From assembly GCA_030147325.1 (NCBI GenBank), contig JASLAA010000003.1, positions 1 to 32,695 on the forward strand: 32,695 bases of DNA. Reading direction: 5' to 3'. Below the pieces are notes generated by a model. It saw only the letters and a program-made list of their open reading frames with translations. It had not been told where the DNA came from and did no database searches. Shown one piece after another: positions 24,107 through 31,689 of this stretch. The DNA is from Arthrobacter sp. (lineage in GTDB: Bacteria > Actinomycetota > Actinomycetes > Actinomycetales > Micrococcaceae). A program made the translations under genes and the position numbers. Numbering within the stretch: the first letter of the stretch is position 1; every line of letters begins with the position of its first letter.

Positions 24107-24853
24107 GTGCCTTCCTCGTCAGCTTCACGCACCTACCGCACCGAAGGTGTCGTGCTGCGTACCTACAAGCTGGGTGAGGCCGACCGCATCATCGTGCTCC
24201 TGACGCGCGATCGCGGCCAGGTCCGGGCTGTCGCCAAAGGGGTCCGCCGGACCAGCAGCAAGTTCGGTTCGCGCCTCGAACCGTTCATGTCCGTGGATCT
24301 GCTGCTGGCCCACGGACGGAACCTCGACGTGGTCACGCAGGTGCAGACCAAGGGCTCGTACGGTTACGGCATCGCGGCCGACTACGGCTGCTACACGGCC
24401 GCGACCGCGATCGCCGAGACTGCCGAGCGACTGACGGACATCGGGGAGACCGGGGGAGCGCACTACGCCCTCGTCGCCGGGGCATTCTCGGCGCTCAGCC
24501 GCAACCTGCATCCGTCGGCGCTGATCCTCGACTCCTACCTGCTGCGCGCTCTCGCCACGGCGGGCTGGGCGCCGAGCTTCACGGATTGTGCCCGGTGCGG
24601 AGCGCTCGGCCCGCACACCGCCTTCTCCGCCCCGCTCGGCGGGGCGGTATGCCCGTCCTGCAGGCCACCCGGGTCGGCGTCGCCGGCGCCTGCCACCATG
24701 GAACTGCTCGGAGCGCTGCTCACGGGCGACTGGGTCACGGCCGACGCGTCGGAGAACGGTGCGCGTCGCGAGGCCGCGGGCCTCGTGGCGGCCTACCTGC
24801 AGTGGCACCTCGAACGCGGGGTCGCCTCCCTCAAACATGTGGAGCGTGTATGA
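24107..24853 (+). CDS. recO: DNA repair protein RecO
   Basis: A 248-residue RecO, which helps load RecA at single-stranded gaps together with RecF and RecR. The N-terminal OB fold has YRTEGVVLRTYKLGEADRII and VRAVAKGVRRTSSKFGSRLE; the C-terminal part has a zinc site, C161-ARC164 and C182-PSC185. GTG 24107 is chosen because it gives the usual short N-terminus; the in-frame GTG at 24080 lies inside the leuA terminator hairpin. It has no good Shine-Dalgarno, and AACAAT ends exactly six bases upstream, so a leaderless start is possible. Its stop overlaps the uppS ATG by 4 nt, the conserved recO-uppS pair also seen in mycobacteria. Confidence 0.95.
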   Translation: MPSSSASRTYRTEGVVLRTYKLGEADRIIVLLTRDRGQVRAVAKGVRRTSSKFGSRLEPFMSVDLLLAHGRNLDVVTQVQTKGSYGYGIAADYGCYTAATAIAETAERLTDIGETGGAHYALVAGAFSALSRNLHPSALILDSYLLRALATAGWAPSFTDCARCGALGPHTAFSAPLGGAVCPSCRPPGSASPAPATMELLGALLTGDWVTADASENGARREAAGLVAAYLQWHLERGVASLKHVERV

Positions 24854-25650
24854 CGACCCCAGCCCGACCCGTTGCGCCGTGGCCCCACCCCAGCGGGGAG
24901 CAGGTGCCGGCCATCCCCCGGCAGTTCGTACCGCAGCACGTGGCGATCGTCATGGACGGCAACGGCCGGTGGGCGAATGAACGCGGGCTGCCCCGGACCG
25001 AGGGACACAAGGCCGGTGAAGCAGCGCTCCTCGACGTCGTGGCCGGCGCGATCGAGATCGGGGTGAAGCACGTCTCGGTCTACGCCTTCAGCACCGAGAA
25101 CTGGAAACGGTCGCCCGAGGAGGTGCGGTTCCTCATGGGATTCAACAAGGACGTGCTGCGCCGTCAGCGGGACCAGCTCGACGCCTGGGGTGTGCGCATC
25201 CGCTGGTCGGGGCGCCGCCCCAAGCTGTGGCAGTCCGTCATCCGCGAGTTGGAGGACGCCGAGCGGCGCACCATCGCCAACACCACCTGCACGCTGACGA
25301 TGTGCGTGAACTATGGCGGCCGCGCGGAGATCGCGGACGCCGCCCGCGCCATCGCCGAGGACGTCGCCGCGGGAACCCTGAAGGCGTCGTCGGTGTCCGA
25401 GAAGACCGTGCAGCGGTACCTCGACGAGCCCGATCTCCCCGACGTGGACCTCTTCCTGCGCACGTCGGGGGAACAGCGCCTGTCGAACTTCATGCTCTGG
25501 CAGTCGGCCTACGCCGAGATGGTGTTCATGAACACGCTCTGGCCCGACGTCGATCGCCGCACTCTGTGGCGCGCGATCGAGGAATACGCCTCGCGCGACC
25601 GACGCTACGGCGGAGCAGTGGATCAGGCGGCAGGACGACGGCACTCCTAG
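24850..25650 (+). CDS. uppS: Isoprenyl transferase (cis-prenyl diphosphate synthase)
   Basis: A 266-residue cis-prenyltransferase that makes the polyprenyl diphosphate used as carrier lipid in cell-wall synthesis. The catalytic Asp is D36 in VAIVMDGNGRWANERGLPR; EGHKAGEAAL, YAFSTENWKRSPEEV and DLFLRTSGEQRLSNFMLWQS, with its conserved Arg residues, are all present. Position after recO corresponds to the long-chain (decaprenyl) synthase of mycobacteria, but chain length cannot be read with certainty. ATG 24850 overlaps the recO stop (ATGA), so it is translationally coupled. Its stop lies 27 nt from that of the convergent hydrolase gene with no clear hairpin. Confidence 0.95.
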   Translation: MTTPARPVAPWPHPSGEQVPAIPRQFVPQHVAIVMDGNGRWANERGLPRTEGHKAGEAALLDVVAGAIEIGVKHVSVYAFSTENWKRSPEEVRFLMGFNKDVLRRQRDQLDAWGVRIRWSGRRPKLWQSVIRELEDAERRTIANTTCTLTMCVNYGGRAEIADAARAIAEDVAAGTLKASSVSEKTVQRYLDEPDLPDVDLFLRTSGEQRLSNFMLWQSAYAEMVFMNTLWPDVDRRTLWRAIEEYASRDRRYGGAVDQAAGRRHS

Positions 25651-25677
25651 CCAAGCCGCCCGGCGTGCCGTCCGATA

Positions 25678-26727
25678 TCAGGCGGGCGAGGTTCGCCGGC
25701 ATGCCGACGGCCTGGCGCCAGGAGCACGGTCGACATTCGCGTCGAGCCAGTGCGCGACGACGGCGATGGCGTGTGTCCGCACATCGCGCCGCGAGAGGAA
25801 GACGTCATGGAGGGCGCCGATGAATCGCCTGATTGTCACGTCCGGACCCAGTTCCGCCGCCCGGCGTACCATCGCCGTGACATCGAGGACACTGTCCGTC
25901 TCGAGCATCGCGTCGTTCCAGGTCGTGCTGAGGGTCGAGGCCGCCGAGCACAGGACGAGGACGGGTACGTCGATGGAGACACCGCGGGCGAGGGCGGCAT
26001 GCCCGGCCAGCACCGCGGCCAGCCAGCCAGCCCTGATGGGGAAGCCCGCTTCGGGACGCCACGCCGCATCGATCGCCCACTCTCCATCATGCGTATCGCT
26101 GATGCTGCGGAAGTAGAAACCGAACTCCGGTAGTCGAAGCCGCGTCTTCGGACGACGGCGCGAGACGGTATCGAGGATCCCGTGTGCGGCGCTGCGCAGA
26201 AGAGCACTGCCCAGGGTGTCCAGCCAGGGGCTGTCGAGGACCAGGGCCGAGATCCGCTCGTGGTTCCGCGCCGCCCACAGCGCGCAGGTCAATCCACCCG
26301 TCGAGTGCCCCATGAGCACGAGATCGATCGCGGAAGAACCCGGTGTGACACCCAGTCGCTCCTCGATCGCGGTGATGGCAGCATCGAGATCCTCGTCGTA
26401 CTCGTCGAGGGAGGTGGTGAAACCAGGGGTCTGGCCAGGCAGCAGGCTCCGTCCGTGCTTGTGGAGATCCACGGCGAAGAAGGCCCACCCGCGAGCGTGG
26501 AGCGACCCGGCAAGTTCCCGGTGGAGGAAGTAGTCGCTGAAACCGTGGACGTAGAGGACGGCGCGCAGCCTGTCCTGCGCCTTCGGTGAGCCTTCCGACA
26601 CCGGACCGCCGTCGGGCTCGTAAGCCACGAGGGTCGCCACCCTGGGTCCCTCGTCATCACTGCCGACCGGCAGCGTGCGGGCCCGGAACTCCGGGCCGAG
26701 CACGTCCTCCGACCAGAACTCGTCCAT
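25678..26727 (-). CDS. Alpha/beta hydrolase, serine-dependent
   Basis: A 349-residue alpha/beta hydrolase, probably a lipase or lysophospholipase-like esterase. It has the oxyanion region VLYVHGFSDYFLH (H61-G62), the lid-side WAFFAVDLHKHGRSLLPGQ, the nucleophile elbow G140-H-S142-T-G and a candidate catalytic His at 307 (GALHDVFLS); the acid is less certain. The stretch AVDLHKHGRS resembles monoacylglycerol-lipase-like proteins. No signal peptide is seen, so it is likely cytoplasmic. ATG 26727 is preceded on the minus strand by TAGGGT and exactly six bases, with no Shine-Dalgarno, so it is probably a leaderless single gene. It is divergent from pyrD and convergent with uppS. Substrate unknown. 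Confidence 0.88.
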   Translation of the reverse strand: MDEFWSEDVLGPEFRARTLPVGSDDEGPRVATLVAYEPDGGPVSEGSPKAQDRLRAVLYVHGFSDYFLHRELAGSLHARGWAFFAVDLHKHGRSLLPGQTPGFTTSLDEYDEDLDAAITAIEERLGVTPGSSAIDLVLMGHSTGGLTCALWAARNHERISALVLDSPWLDTLGSALLRSAAHGILDTVSRRRPKTRLRLPEFGFYFRSISDTHDGEWAIDAAWRPEAGFPIRAGWLAAVLAGHAALARGVSIDVPVLVLCSAASTLSTTWNDAMLETDSVLDVTAMVRRAAELGPDVTIRRFIGALHDVFLSRRDVRTHAIAVVAHWLDANVDRAPGARPSACRRTSPA

Positions 26728-26739
26728 GGTCCGACCCTA
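26728..26739 (-). promoter_or_regulatory. Leaderless-type promoter of the hydrolase gene
   Basis: On the minus strand TAGGGT (26739-26734), six bases (CGGACC) and the ATG follow in order. The predicted transcription start is the A of the ATG. Confidence 0.58.
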
Positions 26740-26799
26740 CCGTTCGGGCGTCGGGCCCAGGAGTTGGTGCCGGTGCTGCCGGCGTGGAATTCTGGACCC

Positions 26800-27891
26800 A
26801 TGCGCTTCTACCCGACCTTCTTCCGGATCGTCTTCTCCGGAATGGACGCCGAAAGGGCCCACAGGATCGGGTTCGCACTGATTCGAGCCGTCGACCGTAC
26901 GCCTGTCGGGTGGGGGCTGCGCCGCTTCTGCGCGCCCGACCCACGGCTCGCCACAACCGCGTTCGGGGTCGACTTCCCATCACCCTTCGGTCTCGCGGCG
27001 GGCTTCGACAAGGCCGGGAAGGGCGTGCTCTCGCTGACGGCGCTCGGCTTCGGCCACGTCGAGGTCGGGACCATCACCGGGCAGGCCCAGCCCGGCAACC
27101 CGGCACCCCGCCTGTTCCGGCTCGTCGAGGATCGTGCCGTCATCAACCGGATGGGGTTCAACAACGACGGTGCGGCCGTCGTCGCCCCCCGCCTCCGCTC
27201 GGCTCGGAAGCGACTCGCGCGACGCCACAGCGCGCGTCCCCGCCCCGTGATCGGGATCAATATCGGGAAGACCAAGAAGGTCGACCTGGCGGACGCCGTC
27301 GCCGACTACCTCGTCAGCGCCGAACAGCTCGCGCCTCTGGCCGACTATCTGGTAGTGAACGTCTCCTCTCCGAACACCCCCGGACTTCGCCTGCTGCAGA
27401 GCGTCGAATCGCTCCGCCCACTGCTGGAGGCCGTGCGCAGCACGGCGGACACGGCCGCCGGCCGCCATGTACCTCTCCTGGTGAAGATCGCCCCGGACCT
27501 GTCGGATCAGGACATCGACGACGTCGGTGCCCTCGCTCTCGATCTGGGCCTGGACGGGATCGTGGCCACCAACACGACCATCACGCGGGAGAACCTGGCC
27601 ACGGATGCGGCCACCGTCATGGCAAAGGGGGTGGGAGGACTGAGCGGCGCCCCGCTCAAAGCCCGCTCCCTGGAGGTCCTCACCCGGCTCCGGGCTGCCA
27701 CCGGCGAAGGTCTCGCGATCATCGCGGTGGGCGGTGTCGAGACCACCGAGGACGTCCTCGAGCGATTGGCGGCCGGCGCGACCCTGGTGCAGGGATACAC
27801 GGGCTTCCTCTACGAGGGGCCGTTCTGGGCGCGGAGCATCAACCGGGGACTGCTGCGTTCGGGATTCCAAGGCAGGGGTTCCGCTGCCTGA
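26800..27891 (+). CDS. pyrD: Dihydroorotate dehydrogenase (quinone), class 2
   Basis: A 363-residue FMN enzyme that oxidises dihydroorotate to orotate in pyrimidine synthesis and passes electrons to the membrane quinone pool. Class 2 is shown by the N-terminal extension (YPTFFRIVFSGMDAERAHRI), which forms the membrane- and quinone-binding helices, and by a catalytic serine, S190, in NVSSPNTPGLR. FGLAAGFDKAG, KIAPDLSDQDI, NTTITREN, GVGGLSGAPLKARS and AVGGVETTEDVLERLAAGA form the FMN barrel. ATG 26800 gives the usual N-terminus; it has no clear Shine-Dalgarno, and AATTCT ends six bases upstream. A strong terminator follows. Confidence 0.96.
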   Translation: MRFYPTFFRIVFSGMDAERAHRIGFALIRAVDRTPVGWGLRRFCAPDPRLATTAFGVDFPSPFGLAAGFDKAGKGVLSLTALGFGHVEVGTITGQAQPGNPAPRLFRLVEDRAVINRMGFNNDGAAVVAPRLRSARKRLARRHSARPRPVIGINIGKTKKVDLADAVADYLVSAEQLAPLADYLVVNVSSPNTPGLRLLQSVESLRPLLEAVRSTADTAAGRHVPLLVKIAPDLSDQDIDDVGALALDLGLDGIVATNTTITRENLATDAATVMAKGVGGLSGAPLKARSLEVLTRLRAATGEGLAIIAVGGVETTEDVLERLAAGATLVQGYTGFLYEGPFWARSINRGLLRSGFQGRGSAA

Positions 27892-27934
27892 CGTCCCGGA
27901 TGCGGCGGGCTGCGGCGAACGTGTCGGCAGAGTA

Positions 27935-27970
27935 GAAGAGCCGGGCCCGAGGGCCCGGCTCTTCCTTCTT
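27935..27970. terminator. Strong terminator after pyrD
   Basis: Arms GAAGAGCCGGGCCC (27935-27948) and GGGCCCGGCTCTTC (27951-27964) pair in at least 13 positions with a four-base loop, followed by the pyrimidine-rich CTTCTT tail. It sits between convergent pyrD and the DUF3043 gene and can serve both. Confidence 0.92.
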
Positions 27971-27986
27971 CCGGCCTGTCGGCCGG
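27971..27986. terminator. Second small hairpin before the DUF3043 stop
   Basis: CCGGCC-TGTC-GGCCGG, a perfect 6-bp stem, lies directly next to the larger terminator and nearest the stop of the minus-strand gene. It probably adds to termination of that gene. Confidence 0.5.
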
Positions 27987-27994
27987 AACCATGA

Positions 27995-28585
27995 TCAGGC
28001 CGGGTACTGTCCCCGGCGCACCTGCGGCTTCGGCAGGCGGAGGCGTCGCAACTGCAGCGCCCGGGTGACCCCGTACCAGAGGTCTCCCTGATTCGGGGCG
28101 CCGAACTTCTCGGTCAGCTTCTTCCTCAGCTTCCGGCGCAACAGCACGCAGTCGACGATGACCGCGACGATCAGCACCCAGAAGGCCATCAGCACGGCGC
28201 TCTGCACCGCGACCGACTGGAAGAAGCTCAGGATGACGAACACGAGGGCGGCCATCATCAGGAATTCACCGATGTTGAAGCGCGCGTCGACGAATTGCCT
28301 GACATACCGGCGGCTCGGCCCCTTGTCGCGCAGGGGCAGGTAGCGCTCGTCATCGGTGTCGAGGGCCTGGCGCACACGGGCCCGCTCATCCCGGACGCCC
28401 GCACGGCTCTGCTCCCGTGCGGCCTTCCGGTCGTTCGGCACGAGCGGACGCTTGCGCGCCGCCTCCTGCACGCTGCGCTTGGGCGTCGGCACACCCTTGC
28501 CCTGGGCGCGCAGGGCCTCCGGGGTGCGTGAAGCGCTGTCAACGACTTCCTGGGCAGGGGGGGCTTCTTTATTTCGTCCGAACAC
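27995..28585 (-). CDS. DUF3043 domain-containing membrane protein
   Basis: A 196-residue protein of actinobacterial family DUF3043, function unknown. The first half is polar and strongly basic (VFGRNKEAPPAQEVVD, TPKRSVQEAARKRPLVPNDR), as in family members, followed by RYVRQFVDARFNIGEF and two membrane segments (FLMMAALVFVILSFF and AVLMAFWVLIVAVIVDCVLL) and a basic tail. Termini are predicted to lie in the cytoplasm. GTG 28585 is chosen because family members begin V-F-G-R-K, and because TATCCT lies exactly six bases upstream, a leaderless layout. The frame runs to 28699 but into non-conserved sequence overlapping the neighbouring start. It is divergent from the M20 peptidase gene. Confidence 0.88.
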   Translation of the reverse strand: MFGRNKEAPPAQEVVDSASRTPEALRAQGKGVPTPKRSVQEAARKRPLVPNDRKAAREQSRAGVRDERARVRQALDTDDERYLPLRDKGPSRRYVRQFVDARFNIGEFLMMAALVFVILSFFQSVAVQSAVLMAFWVLIVAVIVDCVLLRRKLRKKLTEKFGAPNQGDLWYGVTRALQLRRLRLPKPQVRRGQYPA

Positions 28586-28597
28586 CACCTCAGGATA
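28586..28597 (-). promoter_or_regulatory. Leaderless-type promoter of the DUF3043 gene
   Basis: Minus-strand TATCCT (28597-28592), six bases (GAGGTG) and GTG 28585. It supports both the promoter and the choice of start codon. Confidence 0.52.
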
Positions 28598-28677
28598 CCG
28601 GGTCGGCGGGTCGGCCCTGCCCTGACGCCCTACGGTCGCACCAGCGCCCGCCCCAGCGTTCCCCGACGTCGCGTGTG

Positions 28678-28683
28678 TAGGGT
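28678..28683 (+). promoter_or_regulatory. Leaderless-type promoter of the M20 peptidase gene
   Basis: TAGGGT, six bases (TCTGCC), then ATG 28690. The box and spacing are identical to those of the hydrolase gene on the other strand at 26727. No clear -35. Confidence 0.58.
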
Positions 28684-28689
28684 TCTGCC

Positions 28690-30114
28690 ATGACCTCAAC
28701 GACTACGTCCCCCGAGCAACCGCACGAGCCGACCAGCGTCGCCGACCAGTTGCGGGCAAGCATCGACGCGGCGTTCCCCGGGATCGTCGAGCAGCTGTCG
28801 AGGCTCGTCGCCATCCAGGGGATCGCCTGGGAAGCGTTCGACGCGCACGAGCTCGACCGCAGTGCCGAAGCCGTCGCCGAGCTGATCCGTGGGGTCGGGT
28901 TCGACGACGTCCGTATCCTGCGCGTCGACAATGACGGCACGCCCGGCGGCCCCGCCGTCGTCGCCCGTCGCCCTGCTGCCGACGGCAAGCCGACGGTCCT
29001 CCTCTACGCACACCACGACGTCCAGCCCCCGGGTGATCCTGCCCTCTGGGTGACGGAGCCGTTCGTCGCGACGGAACGCGACGGCAGGCTCTACGGGCGG
29101 GGCGCGGCAGACGACAAGGCGGGCATCATGGCGCATGTCGGCTCCTTCGCAGCCCTGACCGAGGTCCTCGGCGACGGGTTCGGCGTGGGCGTGACGCTCT
29201 TCATCGAGGGTGAGGAGGAAGCAGGCTCACCGACCTTCCGTCGCTTCCTCGAGGCCCACCGGAACGACCTCGAGGCCGACGTGATCGTCGTCGCCGACTC
29301 GAGCAACTGGAAGGTCGGCGTTCCCGCGCTGACCACGAGTCTGCGCGGACTCGTGGACGGAACGGTGGAGGTGCAGGTCCTCGACCATGCCGTGCACTCC
29401 GGGATGTTCGGCGGTCCCGTGCTCGACGCGCCCACGCTGCTCGCCCGCCTCATCGCGACACTGCACGACGACGCCGGCGACGTCGCCATCGCGGGCCTGA
29501 AGGGAGGCGACCACGCAACAGTGGACTACGAGGAAGCCGACTACCGCGCCGACGCATCGGTGCTCGACGGCGTCGTCCTGGCGGGCACCGGCTCGATCGC
29601 CTCCCGGCTGTGGCACAAGCCTGCGCTCTCCATCATCGGGATGGACATTCCCAGCGTCGCGCTGTCCTCCAACACGCTGCTGCCGACGGCGCGGGCGAAG
29701 TTCAGCCTGCGACTGGCGCCGGGGGAGGATCCGGCGGCTGCGATGGACGCCGTGCGTGTCCACCTGGAAAACCACGCCCCCTTCAACGCGAAGGTCGTCT
29801 TCACTCCGGGGGAGACCGGTAGTCCGTTCCAGACCGACACCAGCGAGCCGGCGTCCCGGCTGGCGCTCGAAGCACTCGCAGAGGCATGGGGTGTCGAACC
29901 CGTCGAGGCGGGCATGGGTGGCTCCATCCCCTTCATCGCCGACCTCACCGAGCTCTTCCCTTCGGCGCAGATCCTCATCACCGGCGTCGAGGACCCGGAC
30001 TCGCGCGCGCACAGTGCCAACGAATCGCTGCACCTCGGCGAGTTCAAGAAGGCGGTCCTCGCGGAGGCGATACTCCTGGCACGGCTCGACGCCGAGGGTC
30101 TCGCGGACGCGTAG
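28690..30114 (+). CDS. M20 family dipeptidase
   Basis: A 474-residue two-zinc peptidase of family M20 (M20/M25/M40, annotated as dipeptidase in relatives). Metal and catalytic motifs are intact: H108-x-D110 in YAHHDVQPPGD, D141-D142-K in GRGAADDKAG, and E175-E176-E177 in FIEGEEEAGSP, with the general-base Glu in this run. The lid or dimerisation domain lies at about 215-330 (DHAVHSGMFGGPVLDAP), and the last metal His is in AHSANESLHLGEFKKA. No signal peptide, so it is cytoplasmic and probably recycles peptides. ATG 28690 has no Shine-Dalgarno and follows a -10 box by six bases. The exact substrate is not readable. Confidence 0.93.
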   Translation: MTSTTTSPEQPHEPTSVADQLRASIDAAFPGIVEQLSRLVAIQGIAWEAFDAHELDRSAEAVAELIRGVGFDDVRILRVDNDGTPGGPAVVARRPAADGKPTVLLYAHHDVQPPGDPALWVTEPFVATERDGRLYGRGAADDKAGIMAHVGSFAALTEVLGDGFGVGVTLFIEGEEEAGSPTFRRFLEAHRNDLEADVIVVADSSNWKVGVPALTTSLRGLVDGTVEVQVLDHAVHSGMFGGPVLDAPTLLARLIATLHDDAGDVAIAGLKGGDHATVDYEEADYRADASVLDGVVLAGTGSIASRLWHKPALSIIGMDIPSVALSSNTLLPTARAKFSLRLAPGEDPAAAMDAVRVHLENHAPFNAKVVFTPGETGSPFQTDTSEPASRLALEALAEAWGVEPVEAGMGGSIPFIADLTELFPSAQILITGVEDPDSRAHSANESLHLGEFKKAVLAEAILLARLDAEGLADA

Positions 30115-30159
30115 GACCGGAAGGGGAGCAGGTTGGAAATGTTTCGGCCCCTCCGCCCG

Positions 30160-30188
30160 TTAGAACAAGTGCGGGCTCGGCGTACCAT
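30160..30188 (+). promoter_or_regulatory. Promoter of erpA
   Basis: TTAGAA (30160-30165), a 17-base spacer and TACCAT (30183-30188). The predicted start near 30195 gives a leader of about 72 nt before the erpA ATG, which has a good ribosome-binding site. Confidence 0.5.
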
Positions 30189-30266
30189 TGGACCAAGCCG
30201 CGCGCGCCACACCGCGGACGGTACTGAGAGCGGACACCTGACGGAGTCCGAGCTAGGAGAAACACA

Positions 30267-30647
30267 ATGAGCACATCGACCACCGAAGCAGGGTCCCTCC
30301 AGGAAGCGACGGATCTGCCCGTGCACGAGGTCGCCCTGTCCGACGTAGCAGCCGGCAAGGTGCGGAGCCTCCTCGAACAGGAGGGCCGCACGGACCTCCG
30401 CCTGCGCGTAGCGGTCCAGCCGGGCGGCTGTTCCGGCCTCATCTACCAGCTGTACTTCGACGAGCGCGTCCTCGACGGCGACGCCGTCCGTGACTTCGAC
30501 GGCGTCGAGGTCATCGTGGACAAGATGAGCGTTCCGTACCTGTCGGGCGCCTCCATCGACTTCGAGGACACCATCGCGAAGCAGGGTTTTACCATCGACA
30601 ACCCGAATGCGGGCGGTTCCTGCGCCTGCGGCGACTCCTTCCACTAG
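30267..30647 (+). CDS. erpA: HesB/IscA/ErpA family iron-sulfur cluster insertion protein
   Basis: A 126-residue A-type carrier that moves Fe-S clusters onto target proteins. The three conserved cysteines are C55 (VQPGGCSGLIYQL) and C119/C121 (GGSCACGDSF). The first 20 residues are an acidic, flexible extension. ATG 30267 has AGGAGA (30255-30260) 6 nt upstream. It stands alone between a promoter and a strong terminator, just upstream of the cytochrome oxidase genes, as in many Micrococcales. IscA and ErpA cannot be separated by sequence alone; the single conserved actinobacterial copy is normally called ErpA. Confidence 0.93.
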   Translation: MSTSTTEAGSLQEATDLPVHEVALSDVAAGKVRSLLEQEGRTDLRLRVAVQPGGCSGLIYQLYFDERVLDGDAVRDFDGVEVIVDKMSVPYLSGASIDFEDTIAKQGFTIDNPNAGGSCACGDSFH

Positions 30648-30656
30648 CACGCGGCG

Positions 30657-30697
30657 AAGGCCCGGAGCTCACGCGCAGCGTGGGTTCCGGGCCTTTT
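30657..30697 (+). terminator. Intrinsic terminator after erpA
   Basis: An 18-bp stem (30657-30674 with 30678-30695, including two G-T pairs) with a GCA loop ends in TTTT (30694-30697). It starts 10 nt after the erpA stop and is the most classical terminator in the window. Confidence 0.93.
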
Positions 30698-30733
30698 GCA
30701 TGTCACCAGATCGCCGGTCCAACAGGTAAGCTC

Positions 30734-30739
30734 TACAGT
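30734..30739 (+). promoter_or_regulatory. Possible -10 box of ctaC-ctaD
   Basis: TACAGT fits TANNNT in a locally AT-richer stretch (30721-30752). With a 17-base spacer the -35 is TCGCCG (30711-30716), a weak match. A leader of about 70 nt would precede ctaC. TAAGCT (30727-30732) is a rival box. Confidence 0.35.
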
Positions 30740-30816
30740 GAGTAGTAAAACTGGATGTGCACCCCGGACGGCTTCATCGGCGGGTGGCAACGCACGTAGA
30801 AAAGGAAGGTCCGTCT

Positions 30817-31689
30817 GTGAGTTCGCAGGACCGAACCGGTAGCAAGCGCGCCAGGATCGCGAAGATCTCCAGCATCTCGCTGGTTGGCGCCCTCCTACTG
30901 ACCGGCTGTTCGGCAGAAGCCCAAAAGGGTTGGCTTCCGGCAGACCGTGACAACACAAACCACACCGGCGCCATCACCGATCTGTGGGTCAACTCCTGGA
31001 TCGCGGCGATGGCCGTCGGCATCATCACGTGGGGACTCATCATCTGGTGCATGGTGGCGTACCGCCGCCGGAAGAACGACACCGGATACCCCCGGCAGAT
31101 CAGTTACAACCTGCCGCTCGAGATCTTCTACTTGACGATCCCGCTGTTCATGGTGCTCGTGTTCTTCTACTTCACGGAGCGCGAGATCGCGTCGATCGAC
31201 GCACGCGTCGAGAATCCCGACGTCATCGTGGATGTCCGCGGCAAGCAGTGGTCGTGGGACTTCAACTACGTGAACGAGGACAAGTACTCGACCGGAGTCC
31301 AGGGCAGCCTGAACGGCGAGGAAGGCGTTCCCGAGAACCTCCCCACCCTGTACCTGCCCGTCAACAGGACGGTCGAGCTGCAGCTCAACGCCCGCGACGT
31401 ACAGCACTCCTTCTTCGTTCCGGGATTTCTGATGAAGCGCGACCTCTACCCGGGTCGCACCAACTACATCAACCTCACCCCGACGAAGGAGGGCATCTTC
31501 GCCGGCAAGTGCGCGGAGCTGTGCGGTCAGTACCACTCCGAGATGCTCTTCAACGTCGAGGTCGTCTCGCAGGAAGAGTTCGACGCGCAGATGACGCAGC
31601 TGGAAGACGGTCAGCTCGGAGACGAGTACGACCGCGACTCCTACCCAGAGGATGATCCCGATACCGACCCAGCCAGGAGCAGCAGCTGA
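30817..31689 (+). CDS. ctaC: Cytochrome c oxidase subunit II (aa3-type), lipoprotein
   Basis: A 290-residue subunit II that takes electrons from cytochrome c through the dinuclear CuA centre. A lipoprotein signal ends at L28-T-G-C31, so the mature protein is lipid-anchored as usual for actinobacteria. Two membrane segments follow (WIAAMAVGIITWGLIIWCMV and IFYLTIPLFMVLVFFYF), then RGKQWSWDFNY, the aromatic electron-entry region. CuA ligands are H197 (VQHSFFVPGF), C232, C236, H240 and M243 (CAELCGQYHSEM). The C-terminal tail is acidic. GTG 30817 has AAGGAAG (30802-30808) 8 nt upstream; an ATG at 30757 is in frame but gives a basic, non-conserved extension. The stop shares one base with the ctaD start. 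Confidence 0.96.
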   Translation: MSSQDRTGSKRARIAKISSISLVGALLLTGCSAEAQKGWLPADRDNTNHTGAITDLWVNSWIAAMAVGIITWGLIIWCMVAYRRRKNDTGYPRQISYNLPLEIFYLTIPLFMVLVFFYFTEREIASIDARVENPDVIVDVRGKQWSWDFNYVNEDKYSTGVQGSLNGEEGVPENLPTLYLPVNRTVELQLNARDVQHSFFVPGFLMKRDLYPGRTNYINLTPTKEGIFAGKCAELCGQYHSEMLFNVEVVSQEEFDAQMTQLEDGQLGDEYDRDSYPEDDPDTDPARSSS

